Of a stretch of 32,515 nt of DNA, positions 17,310-25,182 are shown one piece after another. Source of the DNA: an uncultured Akkermansia sp. (lineage in GTDB: Bacteria; Verrucomicrobiota; Verrucomicrobiia; Verrucomicrobiales; Akkermansiaceae); the NCBI GenBank assembly GCA_904501915.1, contig CAJGCV010000010.1, positions 1-32,515 on the forward strand. The letters are read 5' to 3'. Position 1 is the first letter of the stretch; every line of letters starts with the position of its first letter. The notes beneath the pieces are model-generated. The model saw only the letters and a list, made by a program, of their open reading frames with translations. It searched no databases and was not told the DNA's origin. Made by a program: the position numbers and the translations under genes.

Positions 17310-18371
17310 TCATCTTAAGTCACACCAGAGGGCACGGTGGTCAGACGCTTTGGATGCTGCAGGGCAATCAACAATACTGCCCTGCCCACGCATGCGTTCG
17401 CGAAGAACCGGATTCACGAAAATCTGGTCGTATATGCAGTATTGTTTACCGCGTTTGAAATAGAGGGTCCATTCCTCACCGCGCGAATCCTCGGGAGAGA
17501 GGCGGCGCATGCCGGCATCAGATGAAATACCCTGCTGGATAATCTGCGGGGCAGCATCGGCAGGGGAATCATTCCAATCGCCGAAGACAAGCAGCGGCAG
17601 ACCTTTCTGATGCCGGGCAATGTACTGAATATGTTGCGCCAGGGTATATGCTTCCTGCGTGCGCTGGGCGGTGGCCGCATTTTCATTATCAGACACACGG
17701 GATTTGAGATGAGCCCCGATGATGCGGAAGAGGCGGGCATCATCCAGGCGGATTGTTACATCCAGAATGCCACGCAGCATCTTGCGGCGTTTCTGCTGGT
17801 GCAGCTTCACGTTTTCCTGAGAATGATCCTGCACAATGGGGTGGACCGACAACACAGCAAGCGCACGGTCCTCGCCCTGACGCGGCAAAACCCGGAAATA
17901 GGGGTATTCCAGTCCGCGCACCGCAAGGCGTTCCCGCAAATCCTTGAGAGCCACCGGCCCGCCGATTTCCACCAGCCCCACAATTTCAGGACGGGCGGAG
18001 GCAATGACATCCGCCACAGCTTCCCGGGCATCCTTAGCTTTGGGTTTCAGGACATAGCGTGAGCGGTACGCCTCACCCTCCACAAAATAGTTCTGCACGT
18101 TGTGCATGAGGAACCGCACAGGCTTGCCGGGCTTGGGAATGGCGGCAATATCCACCTGTTTCTGCAGCGGCGCGGTATGCGCCACCTCGGCAGAGAGGGT
18201 GGCCGAGCCCAGGGTGGGCACATATTCTTCCTGCTGCACGGGCGGAGCAGCCCCCAGCCAGCGCAAAATGGTATCGTCCCCCCCGAAACGCTCCACCAGC
18301 AACCCGGCAACCAGTAAAACCAGGAACACCAGAAGCGCATCCTTGCGCGGTAATCTGCGGCGTTTTGCCAT
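17310..18371 (-). CDS. Membrane-anchored endonuclease/exonuclease/phosphatase-fold protein
   Basis: 353 residues from the ATG at 18371, which gives a basic N terminus (AKRRRLPRK) and a membrane helix at about 12-27. The frame continues 19 codons upstream, into the hemB coding region, but that start would place extra residues before a normal signal anchor. The catalytic domain (about 85-353) shows N91 (MHNVQNY), E135 (GLVEIGG), H221 (GAHLKSR), D265/N267 (VFGDWNDSP) and D344-H345 (ASDHRALW), the metal and phosphodiester-cleaving set of the DNase I/sphingomyelinase/inositol phosphatase superfamily. The anchor should put the domain in the periplasm; nucleic acid, lipid or sugar phosphate substrates are all possible. 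The gene starts 10 bases after the hemB stop codon, so the two are an operon, with no functional link apparent. Confidence 0.78.
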   Translation of the reverse strand: MAKRRRLPRKDALLVFLVLLVAGLLVERFGGDDTILRWLGAAPPVQQEEYVPTLGSATLSAEVAHTAPLQKQVDIAAIPKPGKPVRFLMHNVQNYFVEGEAYRSRYVLKPKAKDAREAVADVIASARPEIVGLVEIGGPVALKDLRERLAVRGLEYPYFRVLPRQGEDRALAVLSVHPIVQDHSQENVKLHQQKRRKMLRGILDVTIRLDDARLFRIIGAHLKSRVSDNENAATAQRTQEAYTLAQHIQYIARHQKGLPLLVFGDWNDSPADAAPQIIQQGISSDAGMRRLSPEDSRGEEWTLYFKRGKQYCIYDQIFVNPVLRERMRGQGSIVDCPAASKASDHRALWCDLR

Positions 18372-18381
18372 GGCGCAATGC

Positions 18382-19380
18382 TTACCTGTATCCTTCAGCC
18401 AACCATTCTGCCACCTGCGGGGCTGCATATGTGAGAATCATATCTGCACCGGCGCGGCGAATGGAAAGAAGCGCCTCCAGCATGCATTGCTTCTCATCCA
18501 GCCATCCGGATGCGGCGGCCGCCTTGAGCATCAGATACTCACCGCTCACGTGGTATGCCGCAATCGGCAAAGTGGTGGCACGGCGCATCTCCGCTATCAC
18601 ATCAAGATACAGCGTGGCGGGCTTCACCATCAGAAAATCTGCGCCCTCGGCGGCATCCAGCGCAGCTTCACGCAACGCCTCACGCACATTGGCAGGGTCC
18701 ATCTGGTATGTCTTCTTGTCTCCGAATTTCGGCGCACTCCCCAGAGCCCCACGGAACGGGCCATAAAAAGCAGATGCATATTTGGCAGTGTAACTCATGA
18801 GGGAAACGCCGGTAAAGCCCTCGGCATCCAGCGCGGCTCGCAAGGCGGCTATGCGACCATCCATCATATCACTGGGTGAAATGATATCAGCCCCGGCGCG
18901 GGCGTGGCACAAGGCCTGGCGGCATAGCGCCTCCACGGTCTCATCATTCAGAATCTCATATGAGCCGTCCTCGTATTCCCGCACAATACCGTCCTGCCCG
19001 TATGTATTGAAGGGGTCGAGCGCCACATCTGTCATCACGCAAAGTTCCGGCACCGCAGCCTTGATGGCGCGGATAGCACGCGGCACCACACCATCCGGAT
19101 TCCACGCTTCTGAGCCTGCTGCATCTTTCTTCTCCTCCGGCACCACGGCGAACAAATCCACACAGGGAATCCCCAACTCATACAGACGCTTGCATTCTCC
19201 CACAATGCCCGCCACACTCCAGCGCGTGCATCCGGGCAGCGATTCGATGGGGGTATCCGCCTCACCTTCCTGCACAAACATGGGGTATATCAGATTAGCA
19301 GCAGAGAGTGTGGTCTCGCGCATGAGACCACGCACGGCGGCAGATTTGCGATTGCGGCGGGGACGGCTGGGCAGGTTCAT
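18382..19380 (-). CDS. hemB: Delta-aminolevulinic acid dehydratase (porphobilinogen synthase)
   Basis: 332 residues from the ATG at 19380; the frame opens 69 codons further upstream, but only this start gives the usual length (about 325-335) and N terminus (PSRPRRNRKSAAVRG). It condenses two 5-aminolevulinate molecules to porphobilinogen in tetrapyrrole synthesis, as a cytosolic octamer. The two Schiff-base lysines are K200 (SYTAKYASAFYGPFR) and K253 (LMVKPATLYLD). The metal-site loop reads DVALDPFNTYGQDG (118-131), with Asp instead of the three Cys of zinc enzymes, so this is the Mg2+-type (Pseudomonas-like) enzyme. No clear promoter was found. The adjacent ATG at 19383 is an equally possible start. 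The endonuclease-fold gene follows at once downstream. Confidence 0.95.
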   Translation of the reverse strand: MNLPSRPRRNRKSAAVRGLMRETTLSAANLIYPMFVQEGEADTPIESLPGCTRWSVAGIVGECKRLYELGIPCVDLFAVVPEEKKDAAGSEAWNPDGVVPRAIRAIKAAVPELCVMTDVALDPFNTYGQDGIVREYEDGSYEILNDETVEALCRQALCHARAGADIISPSDMMDGRIAALRAALDAEGFTGVSLMSYTAKYASAFYGPFRGALGSAPKFGDKKTYQMDPANVREALREAALDAAEGADFLMVKPATLYLDVIAEMRRATTLPIAAYHVSGEYLMLKAAAASGWLDEKQCMLEALLSIRRAGADMILTYAAPQVAEWLAEGYR

Positions 19381-19467
19381 CATAACGCCACCCAGAGTAC
19401 CACTTTTTACTTCCATTGTAAAGATTAGCCTTAACTTCATCATACTGCCGGGAGCATCATTCGGTGA

Positions 19468-19496
19468 TTGACATGCGAAAAACGAAAAGGTAGTAT
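19468..19496 (+). promoter_or_regulatory. Near-consensus sigma70 promoter of the small exported protein gene
   Basis: -35 TTGACA (19468-19473), 17-base spacer, -10 TAGTAT (19491-19496). The predicted start of transcription is near 19503, leaving a leader of about 14 bases before the ATG at 19517. This is one of the strongest promoters in the window. Confidence 0.75.
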
Positions 19497-19516
19497 GTGA
19501 AAAAGCACTGACACAC

Positions 19517-19987
19517 ATGAGAACGCTAATCTTCACCACCATGCTGGCAGCGGGAACCGCAGCCATGGCCGATATATCACTGGGCAACGGAATTCCGGCT
19601 GCAGCCCCCGCACAGGAGACACAGGCAGCCGTGCCGGCACAGACCTACATTGACATGGCGCGGGATGTCTTCAGCGCGGTAAAGGAACTGACAGAAGTAT
19701 TGAGCAGCATCAAAGACCAGGCCAGCGCAGACGCGGCAGCTCCACAGCTGATAGAACTTACAGCCCGCATGAAAGAACTGCAGAAGAAAGCAGAAGTGCT
19801 GCCCCGCCCCAGTGCCGAGGTAGAGACGCAGGTCCGCGCTGCATTCGACATGCAGGAAGTGCAGCAGATTGCCGCCAGATTCATGGATGCATTCATCAAC
19901 ATAGGCATGAACAATGGCTATGGTTCAGAAGCCCTTATGAATGCCCTCCATCCCGTGCTCAACGCCATGCCCGGCCAGCAGGAATAA
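19517..19987 (+). CDS. Small exported helical protein, function unknown
   Basis: 156 residues with a signal peptide (about 1-18, ending AMA-D). The mature protein has an Ala/Pro-rich spacer (about 25-42) and then amphipathic helices (about 43-145) with heptad-like hydrophobic spacing (for example LIELTARMKELQKKAEVL), ending in a polar tail. It contains no Cys and no recognised catalytic motif. The strong promoter suggests abundant expression. It is divergent from hemB and convergent with the ABC ATPase gene, so it stands alone. A periplasmic helical-bundle or coiled-coil protein is the most that can be said; lipobox absent. Confidence 0.7.
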   Translation: MRTLIFTTMLAAGTAAMADISLGNGIPAAAPAQETQAAVPAQTYIDMARDVFSAVKELTEVLSSIKDQASADAAAPQLIELTARMKELQKKAEVLPRPSAEVETQVRAAFDMQEVQQIAARFMDAFINIGMNNGYGSEALMNALHPVLNAMPGQQE

Positions 19988-20020
19988 TCCCCGCGCCATC
20001 GGCGCATATCCCTACCCCGC

Positions 20021-20044
20021 GCCCCTCACAGGGGCACTTTTCAA
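20021..20044. terminator. Weak hairpin between convergent genes
   Basis: GCCCCT at 20021-20026 pairs with AGGGGC at 20030-20035, followed by ACTTTTC. The stem is only six pairs and the T run short, so it is a possible terminator only. Confidence 0.3.
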
Positions 20045-20072
20045 ATGCATCACCGCCCTGGCGGGTGCAATG

Positions 20073-20921
20073 TCACTTCCCGAGCTCGCGGAGTTTTGCC
20101 TGAATGCCGCGCAGGAAGACAGTCTCGAGCGAATTACGGGCGGGGCGGCAGTCCTGCCAGGCATCACCCGCGAGGTCGCGCATCTGCTCCAGCAGCCCGG
20201 TGCTGGGGTTTCTGAGGGTAATTTCGCAGTGGCGGTCATCGCGGGTAAGCTCATCCATGGTCCCCTCGGCAATGAGGCAGCCCTGGTAAAGCACGCCCAC
20301 GCGGTCGCAGATTTCCTGCACCTGCTCCAGCAGGTGTGAGCACAGGAATACCGTAACGCCCTGATGCTTGATATTCAGTATAATATCCCGAATGGTACGC
20401 GAGCCGATGGGGTCAACACCGGCAGTGGGCTCATCCAGCACGAGCAGGCGCGGCTTCTGCACCAGAGCCTGAGCCAGACCGATGCGCTGCAGCATCCCCT
20501 TGGAGTATCCGCGCAAGCGACGGTCTTTCGCTTCAGTAAGCCCCACCAGCTCCAGCAGCTCGCGGGTGCGTTCCTGCAGAGCGGCACCGCGCAGGCCGCA
20601 CAAGCGGCCGTAGAAACGCACCGTTTCCTCACCGGTCAGGAACTTGTAAAAATACGGATTTTCGGGCAGGAAGCCGATTTCGCGGCGATTGGCAGTGGCC
20701 GTGGCGGGCAGCCCGAACACGCTGCACGAACCGGCGTCCGGCGCCAGCAGCCCCACAAGCATCTTCATCACCGTGCTTTTTCCGCTGCCATTGGGGCCGA
20801 TGAGCCCGTACACTCCTCCCTCGGGAATGCTCAGGCTCACCCCTTTCACGGCGTACACGCCCCCCTTGCCCCAGTGGCCAGGGAAGCTCTTGTGTACATC
20901 GGTTATGGAAACGGCATCCAT
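20073..20921 (-). CDS. ABC transporter ATP-binding protein (ABC-2/NatA-GldA type)
   Basis: 282 residues. It has Walker A GPNGSGKST (about 42-50), a Q-loop region near LPENPYFY, the signature GYSKGMLQRIGLAQAL (about 138-153), Walker B LLVLDEPTAGVDP and the H-loop in LCSHLLEQ. The C-terminal 60 residues are a short regulatory tail, as in ABC-2 exporters such as NatA, GldA and the DrrA group. Such ATPases drive an integral membrane permease for drugs, lipids, polysaccharides or gliding components, but no permease lies next to it here: the gene begins two bases after the M20 peptidase stop codon and the downstream gene is convergent. Its partner must be encoded elsewhere. Confidence 0.9.
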   Translation of the reverse strand: MDAVSITDVHKSFPGHWGKGGVYAVKGVSLSIPEGGVYGLIGPNGSGKSTVMKMLVGLLAPDAGSCSVFGLPATATANRREIGFLPENPYFYKFLTGEETVRFYGRLCGLRGAALQERTRELLELVGLTEAKDRRLRGYSKGMLQRIGLAQALVQKPRLLVLDEPTAGVDPIGSRTIRDIILNIKHQGVTVFLCSHLLEQVQEICDRVGVLYQGCLIAEGTMDELTRDDRHCEITLRNPSTGLLEQMRDLAGDAWQDCRPARNSLETVFLRGIQAKLRELGK

Positions 20922-20923
20922 TA

Positions 20924-22264
20924 TTACTTGGCCAGAGCCATGAGACGCAGCATATTCTTGCCCATCTCAATACCCTTTTCAAAGATTTCCACACGCATAT
21001 TCTCATTGGGCGAGTGGATGCGGGCATCCGGCAGGTCGAGCCCCAGGAAGAGCGCATCCTTGCCCAGCACCTTGGACACCTCGGCAATAATCGGGATAGA
21101 ACCACCCTCGCGCACCAGCACCGGCTTGTTGCCGAAAGTCATTTCCTGCGCACGCTGAGCCGCCAGACCATAGGCGGAATTCGGGTCGCTCAGGTAGGCT
21201 TCGCCCGTGTGCTGGGCGGTGAACTTCATGCGCACGCTGGGCGGACACACCTTCTTGAAATGAGCCTCCACCTTCTTCATGACCTCCCCGGGAACCTGGC
21301 CGGGCACCAGGCGGCAGCTCATTTTGGCAATCGCGTGGGTGGGGATGACCGTCTTGGAGCCCTCGCCCTCGTAGCCGCCGGAAATGCCGTTCAGCTCAAA
21401 CGTGGGGCGGGCATACACACACTCAGCACCGGTATAGCCCTTTTCCGTGCGCAGCTCCGGCACGCCGGTAAGCTCGGCCAGCTCGGCATTGCTCATGCCG
21501 GGCACGCGCTTCCAGCTCTCCTTCTCCCAGTCCTGAATCTCCATCACGCCGTCGTAAAAGCCCTCAATGCTCACATGGTTATCCGCATCGTGCGTGGTGG
21601 CAATCATCTCGCACAGCGTGGTGATGGGGTTGGCCACCGCCCCGCCGAAAATACCGGAGTGCAGGTCCATGGCCGGTGCAGAAACCTCCAGCTCAAAGCA
21701 GCAGAGCCCCTTCAGACCGTAGGAGAACGAGGGAATGTCCACCGCCGCCATGCCCGTGTCGCTCACGATGATGACATCGCAGGCCAGCAGTTCCCTGGCA
21801 TCCGGGCGCTTCATGAAGGCATACAGGCTCTCCGAGCCGCGCTCCTCCTCGCCCTCCAGCAGGTAAATCACATTCAACGGCAGCGCTCCATCCTCGGCAA
21901 TCACCTCCTGTGCGGCCAGAATCATGGCCATAATCTCCCCCTTGTCATCGGAAGCGCCGCGGGCATAAATGCGGCCATCGCGAATCTCCGGTTTGAACGG
22001 GTCGCTTTTCCACTCGCTGATGGGATCCACCGGCATTACATCGTAGTGCCCGTAAATCAACACCGTGGGCGCACCCTCCACCTTCGGGCTGTGCGCCACC
22101 ACAATCGGGTGAATATCCGTCAGGTATTTCCTGGCAGAAAAGCCGATGCTGCCCAGCTTCTCCACCAGGTAATCCGCGCAGCGCTCCACATCACCCGCGT
22201 GCTCCGCCTGGGCAGAAACACTCGGAATGCTCAAAAAGGCAAAAAGGTCATCAATCCGGGACAT
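20924..22264 (-). CDS. M20-family dipeptidase / metallopeptidase
   Basis: 446 residues, cytosolic (no signal peptide). The two-zinc site of M20 enzymes is visible: H73 and D75 (YGHYDVMP), D106 (GASDDKG), the Glu pair at about 139-140 (LEGEEERGS), D169 (VSDTG) and a C-terminal His (HSPNEN). The lid/dimerisation domain lies at about 195-345. Sequence texture matches the dipeptidase group (CNDP/PepV-like), which cleaves short peptides including unusual dipeptides. It is the first gene of a two-gene unit with the ABC ATPase two bases downstream, which might hint at peptide transport, though the ATPase type is that of exporters. A -10 TATAAT ends six bases before the ATG. Confidence 0.92.
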   Translation of the reverse strand: MSRIDDLFAFLSIPSVSAQAEHAGDVERCADYLVEKLGSIGFSARKYLTDIHPIVVAHSPKVEGAPTVLIYGHYDVMPVDPISEWKSDPFKPEIRDGRIYARGASDDKGEIMAMILAAQEVIAEDGALPLNVIYLLEGEEERGSESLYAFMKRPDARELLACDVIIVSDTGMAAVDIPSFSYGLKGLCCFELEVSAPAMDLHSGIFGGAVANPITTLCEMIATTHDADNHVSIEGFYDGVMEIQDWEKESWKRVPGMSNAELAELTGVPELRTEKGYTGAECVYARPTFELNGISGGYEGEGSKTVIPTHAIAKMSCRLVPGQVPGEVMKKVEAHFKKVCPPSVRMKFTAQHTGEAYLSDPNSAYGLAAQRAQEMTFGNKPVLVREGGSIPIIAEVSKVLGKDALFLGLDLPDARIHSPNENMRVEIFEKGIEMGKNMLRLMALAK

Positions 22265-22270
22265 GCCATC

Positions 22271-22298
22271 ATTATACCCCGCACCTCCCGCAGTGCAA
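22271..22298 (-). promoter_or_regulatory. Promoter of the M20 peptidase-ABC ATPase operon, probably leaderless
   Basis: Minus strand: -35 TTGCAC (22293-22298), 16-base spacer, a perfect -10 TATAAT (22271-22276), then six bases to the ATG at 22264. Confidence 0.6.
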
Positions 22299-22422
22299 GC
22301 ACAAAGCAGGACATCCCGGATAATCCCGGGACTTCATTCCCCATGCTCTTCAGAAGGCACTGCACACCCCATTTTGCTCATATGCCACCCTCATACCCAA
22401 AAGGATTTATATGCAAAGCTTC

Positions 22423-22587
22423 TACAGCATTGCTAATGCTCTTGCAATCAAAAAGCAGAAATTTGTTTAAAAAAGATGACCTTTTTACATAATTGACAGA
22501 CTGACGAGGTCTGTCAATTTAAGTCGAAATTTTTCTAACTTATTTATATCGCTAGCATAAGGTTTTTGCAGCATTAGCAATGCTGTA
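22423..22587. repeat. 18-bp inverted repeat pair flanking a hairpin
   Basis: TACAGCATTGCTAATGCT at 22423-22440 recurs as its exact reverse complement at 22570-22587. Each arm is itself nearly palindromic (AGCATT-GCT-AATGCT). The 129 bases between hold a perfect 11-pair hairpin (22491-22501 with 22509-22519, 7-base loop). No ORF of note lies within, and no target-site duplication was recognised. Confidence 0.75.
22463..22491 (+). promoter_or_regulatory. Candidate promoter of the ankyrin/GYF_2/PrsW cluster
   Basis: TTGTTT (22463-22468), 17-base spacer, TACATA (22486-22491). It would place the hairpin at 22491-22519 at the very start of a leader of about 220 bases. A competing -35 TTGACA (22493-22498) has only a poor -10 (AATTTA) at 17 bases. 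Confidence 0.25.
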
Positions 22588-22638
22588 TATATTCACGGGT
22601 AGAAAACCACATCCGGCATTTTCTTTATACCCCCCCCC

Positions 22639-22716
22639 ATGATTATCTCTCTTCGCGTTCACTCTTTTCGGCAGGTAGAAAGACATTTTTCCTTTTTTGT
22701 TCCAAGACATGCATAA
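22639..22716 (+). CDS. Possible 25-codon upstream ORF
   Basis: An ATG directly after the nine-C tract opens a 25-codon frame (starts MIISLRVHSF) that ends with TAA at 22714-22716, one base before the ATG chosen for the Sel1-ankyrin gene. The arrangement could couple translation of the two. There is no ribosome binding site other than the C run and no homology can be judged, so it may be chance. Confidence 0.2.
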   Translation: MIISLRVHSFRQVERHFSFFVPRHA

Positions 22717-22717
22717 C

Positions 22718-23941
22718 ATGAATCTGCTTTTACGCACTGTTTTCCTTCTGGGAATACTGTTAAGCTCTGTAACATTTAGCCAAACTTCACACGAACTGCG
22801 CAGACAAGCCAGACGTGGTGATGTGGTTTCGATGAGAAAACTGGGAAAACGCCTAATCGTGGGAGAAAACATCAGTAAGGATGTTGTAAACGGCGTTAAA
22901 TTGATCAAGATGGCGGCAGATAAAGGCGACAGCGTTGCCCTTCTGATGCTGGGGGATTTGAGCAGGCAAGGCATCGGCATGCCTAAGAACTTAAAGATAG
23001 CACTGCAATATTACAAAAAGGCAGAAGAGGCAGGTAACGAAGCAGCCACCAAACGACTTGCCAAATATGGAGAGAAGGCAGAGACCAAGGAGCCAGACAA
23101 CGACAAGGCCGGAAAAAACAGCAAAAAGAAAAAATCATCGAGCGAAAATCACACTGACATAAGCCTGGACACGCCGCAAGAAGATGTATCTTCCGCCGCT
23201 CTGAAACCGGAGAAAACAGAAACTAAGGATGAGACTTCCCCCTCCTCCGAAACGCCGGAGCCTGCCGAAATCGTCAATGTTGACGAAAATCTGTTAATAG
23301 CCGCAGAGTATGGTAATTATGAGGGAGTTAAAAATTATCTCCAGCAAAAAGCCAATATCAATCACAAAACAGACAAAAACGAAACAGCATTAACCCTGGC
23401 GGCAAAAAAGGGGTATGTGGAAATTGTCAAGTTACTGCTGGATTCCGGTGCCGATATCTCTTATGTGCGAAACGCACCCTGGTGCTATTCAAGCGTGGCT
23501 ATCGCAAAACTTCTCGTTGCAGCTGGTGCAAATGTCAACTGGGAGACAACATATTCTCCTGTCCTGACTCCATGGTGCATAACAAAGAACAATCCGGAAA
23601 TGGTGAAATTCTATATCGAACATGGAGCCGATTTTAACAAGGGGGTTGAACCCTCCGCCTTGGTTTGGTGTTTGCGCACAGTAACAAAAAACGAGGAAGA
23701 GAAACAGAACCAATTAGAATGTCTTCGACTGATGCTCGAAGCCGGGGCAAAGCCATCCACAGACGAATTAATGTTCGCAGCAGAACGCGGGCACACCGAA
23801 GCTGTGTCGATGTTTCTCAAAGCAGGAGCAGACCCCACATGTGTGGACAGCAAAGGATATTCAGCACTGCTCTATGCAGCCTTGAACGGACATGCTGAAA
23901 CAGCCCATGTATTGCGTGAGGCTGTAAAGGTAAAGAAGTAA
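22718..23941 (+). CDS. Exported Sel1-repeat / ankyrin-repeat protein
   Basis: 407 residues from the ATG at 22718, which begins a signal peptide (NLLLRTVFLLGILLSSVTFSQ, about 1-21); an ATG three codons earlier (22709) is also possible. Residues about 35-115 hold two Sel1-type helical repeats (AADKGDSVALLMLGDLSRQG; ALQYYKKAEEAGNEAATKRL pattern). A Lys/Glu/Ser-rich linker (116-188) follows. Residues 190-405 hold about six ankyrin repeats, some degenerate (clear ones: ETALTLAAKKGYVEIVKLLL near 222-241, and ELMFAAERGHTEAVSMFLKAG near 350-370). Both repeat types are protein-binding scaffolds. The gene is first in a three-gene run, 26 bases from the next, which also carries ankyrin repeats. Composition is more AT-rich than the flanking genes. 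A periplasmic scaffold or sensor is inferred, not shown. Confidence 0.85.
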   Translation: MNLLLRTVFLLGILLSSVTFSQTSHELRRQARRGDVVSMRKLGKRLIVGENISKDVVNGVKLIKMAADKGDSVALLMLGDLSRQGIGMPKNLKIALQYYKKAEEAGNEAATKRLAKYGEKAETKEPDNDKAGKNSKKKKSSSENHTDISLDTPQEDVSSAALKPEKTETKDETSPSSETPEPAEIVNVDENLLIAAEYGNYEGVKNYLQQKANINHKTDKNETALTLAAKKGYVEIVKLLLDSGADISYVRNAPWCYSSVAIAKLLVAAGANVNWETTYSPVLTPWCITKNNPEMVKFYIEHGADFNKGVEPSALVWCLRTVTKNEEEKQNQLECLRLMLEAGAKPSTDELMFAAERGHTEAVSMFLKAGADPTCVDSKGYSALLYAALNGHAETAHVLREAVKVKK

Positions 23942-23967
23942 AACTAATTACCCACCCATTTTATCAT

Positions 23968-25158
23968 ATGAGTAAGTATTATGTCGGAACGCCGGATGGA
24001 ACACGCGAAGGTCCATTCGATGAACAGGCAATCAACCAAAGAATTACCTCAGGCATATACAAACCCGGATGTCTGGTCTGGCAAAAAGGAATGAAGGAAT
24101 GGGAGCCTATTGAATCTCATTTCCTCATGAAAATAGAGCCGGTCAGAAAAAAGAAAAGTAGTATAGGAATCAGCCTGCTTCTTCTTGTGTTGCTCTCCGC
24201 CGGCGGTGTAGGTGGATATAAATATTACCAACATTACGATGAGACGCATCTCTCGGAAGAGGAAGCCAGAAAAAAGCTCATGGAATGCAATATCTCGGCA
24301 AACAAGTACAATGAAGAGCTAATCTACCGAGCGGGGGATGGACGAGGGAAAGCCTCCATCGAAGCCATATTGCTAGTGGGCAATGTAACCCAGGAAGCAA
24401 AAGACCAAGCCATGCAAAGAGCTATGGAGCGGGGTTGGAAAGAGAACTGTGAAGTCTTATTAAAATACGGAGCATCTCTCAGCAAAGCCCTTGAAATAGC
24501 TTCAAGAAAACGTTTTCAACACCAGGACATCAAAAACATGCTGCGGGAAAAAACCTTTGAGAAGGCGAAGGGGGGAACGCTCGATGGTGATTCCGTTGTA
24601 GTTGCAACAGATAGGTTCGAAACAGAAGAATTCCAGAAGCTGATTGAAGCCGGAGTCGACGTTAATAGAGCAGCTTCCGAATCTGGAATAACTCCGCTCA
24701 TGCAGGCTTGCATGGATTCTGACCATAAAGAAAAAGCGGCATATCTAATCCTAAAAGGAGCCGGTCTGAATATCCGAGACAAAAGCGGGCATACCGCCTT
24801 GTGGTATGCCTGCCGGGAATCGGCAGAAGGTGGCAATATGGGAGATCACATTAATTTGCTTATACAACATAAGGCTGACGTAAACGCCACCAACGACAAA
24901 GGAATCAGCTGCCTCATGGTTCTCCTCCAAGGCGCCGCAAGCGCTACAGAAGCGAGACTTAACCAACTGGAACTCCTCATTGCAGCTGGGGCAGATGTCA
25001 ATGCTACCATCAAGGACGCAGAGCATGGCGACTGCGTACTATCAATAGCCAACAGAAACACAAAGGTCATGCAACTACTGGCAGAACACGGGGCTGTCAA
25101 TACAACGGATGCCCGGCTTCACACATATGACCACCAGGAAAATAAAGCAGACGAATGA
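23968..25158 (+). CDS. GYF_2 (DUF4339)-TM-ankyrin protein
   Basis: 396 residues. The N-terminal GYF_2 domain (about 3-53) is marked by YYV, GPF, CLVWQKGM and WEPIESHF. A Lys-rich stretch (57-65) and a membrane helix (about 66-84) follow, giving a cytosolic GYF_2 domain and an exported C-terminal part by the positive-inside rule. Residues about 105-390 hold ankyrin-like repeats, clearest at about 230-345 (SGITPLMQACMDSD; SGHTALWYACRESA; DVNATNDKGISCLM) and at 350-385. GYF_2 domains are found at the ends of many bacterial membrane proteins and are thought to bind partner peptides. The same domain opens the PrsW protease encoded next, and ankyrin repeats are shared with the preceding gene, so this protein links both. 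Its role is not known; adaptor or protease substrate is a fair guess. Confidence 0.85.
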   Translation: MSKYYVGTPDGTREGPFDEQAINQRITSGIYKPGCLVWQKGMKEWEPIESHFLMKIEPVRKKKSSIGISLLLLVLLSAGGVGGYKYYQHYDETHLSEEEARKKLMECNISANKYNEELIYRAGDGRGKASIEAILLVGNVTQEAKDQAMQRAMERGWKENCEVLLKYGASLSKALEIASRKRFQHQDIKNMLREKTFEKAKGGTLDGDSVVVATDRFETEEFQKLIEAGVDVNRAASESGITPLMQACMDSDHKEKAAYLILKGAGLNIRDKSGHTALWYACRESAEGGNMGDHINLLIQHKADVNATNDKGISCLMVLLQGAASATEARLNQLELLIAAGADVNATIKDAEHGDCVLSIANRNTKVMQLLAEHGAVNTTDARLHTYDHQENKADE

Positions 25159-25182
25159 AGTAATATCATAATTTCGATAAAC

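Larger units (their letters stand above)
22265..22717. other. Structured AT-rich intergenic region upstream of the ankyrin/PrsW cluster
   Basis: About 450 bases between divergent genes. It contains the M20 promoter, a pair of 18-base inverted repeats (22423-22440 and 22570-22587), a perfect 11-base hairpin between them (22491-22519), a possible promoter TTGTTT-17-TACATA (22463-22491), a nine-C run (22630-22638) and a 25-codon ORF ending one base before the downstream start. The base composition shifts towards A/T from about 22380. Confidence 0.6.

Noticed and set aside
19381..19587. Upstream extension of hemB by 69 codons
   Set aside because: It would exceed the family length, has no HemB similarity and overlaps the divergent promoter at 19468-19496.
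21014..22492. A 492-codon plus-strand open frame
   Set aside because: Antisense to the M20 peptidase gene and running through its promoter; no recognisable domain.
22423..22587. An insertion sequence bounded by the 18-base inverted repeats
   Set aside because: Only 129 bases lie between the arms, with no transposase and no recognised target-site duplication; kept only as a repeat pair.
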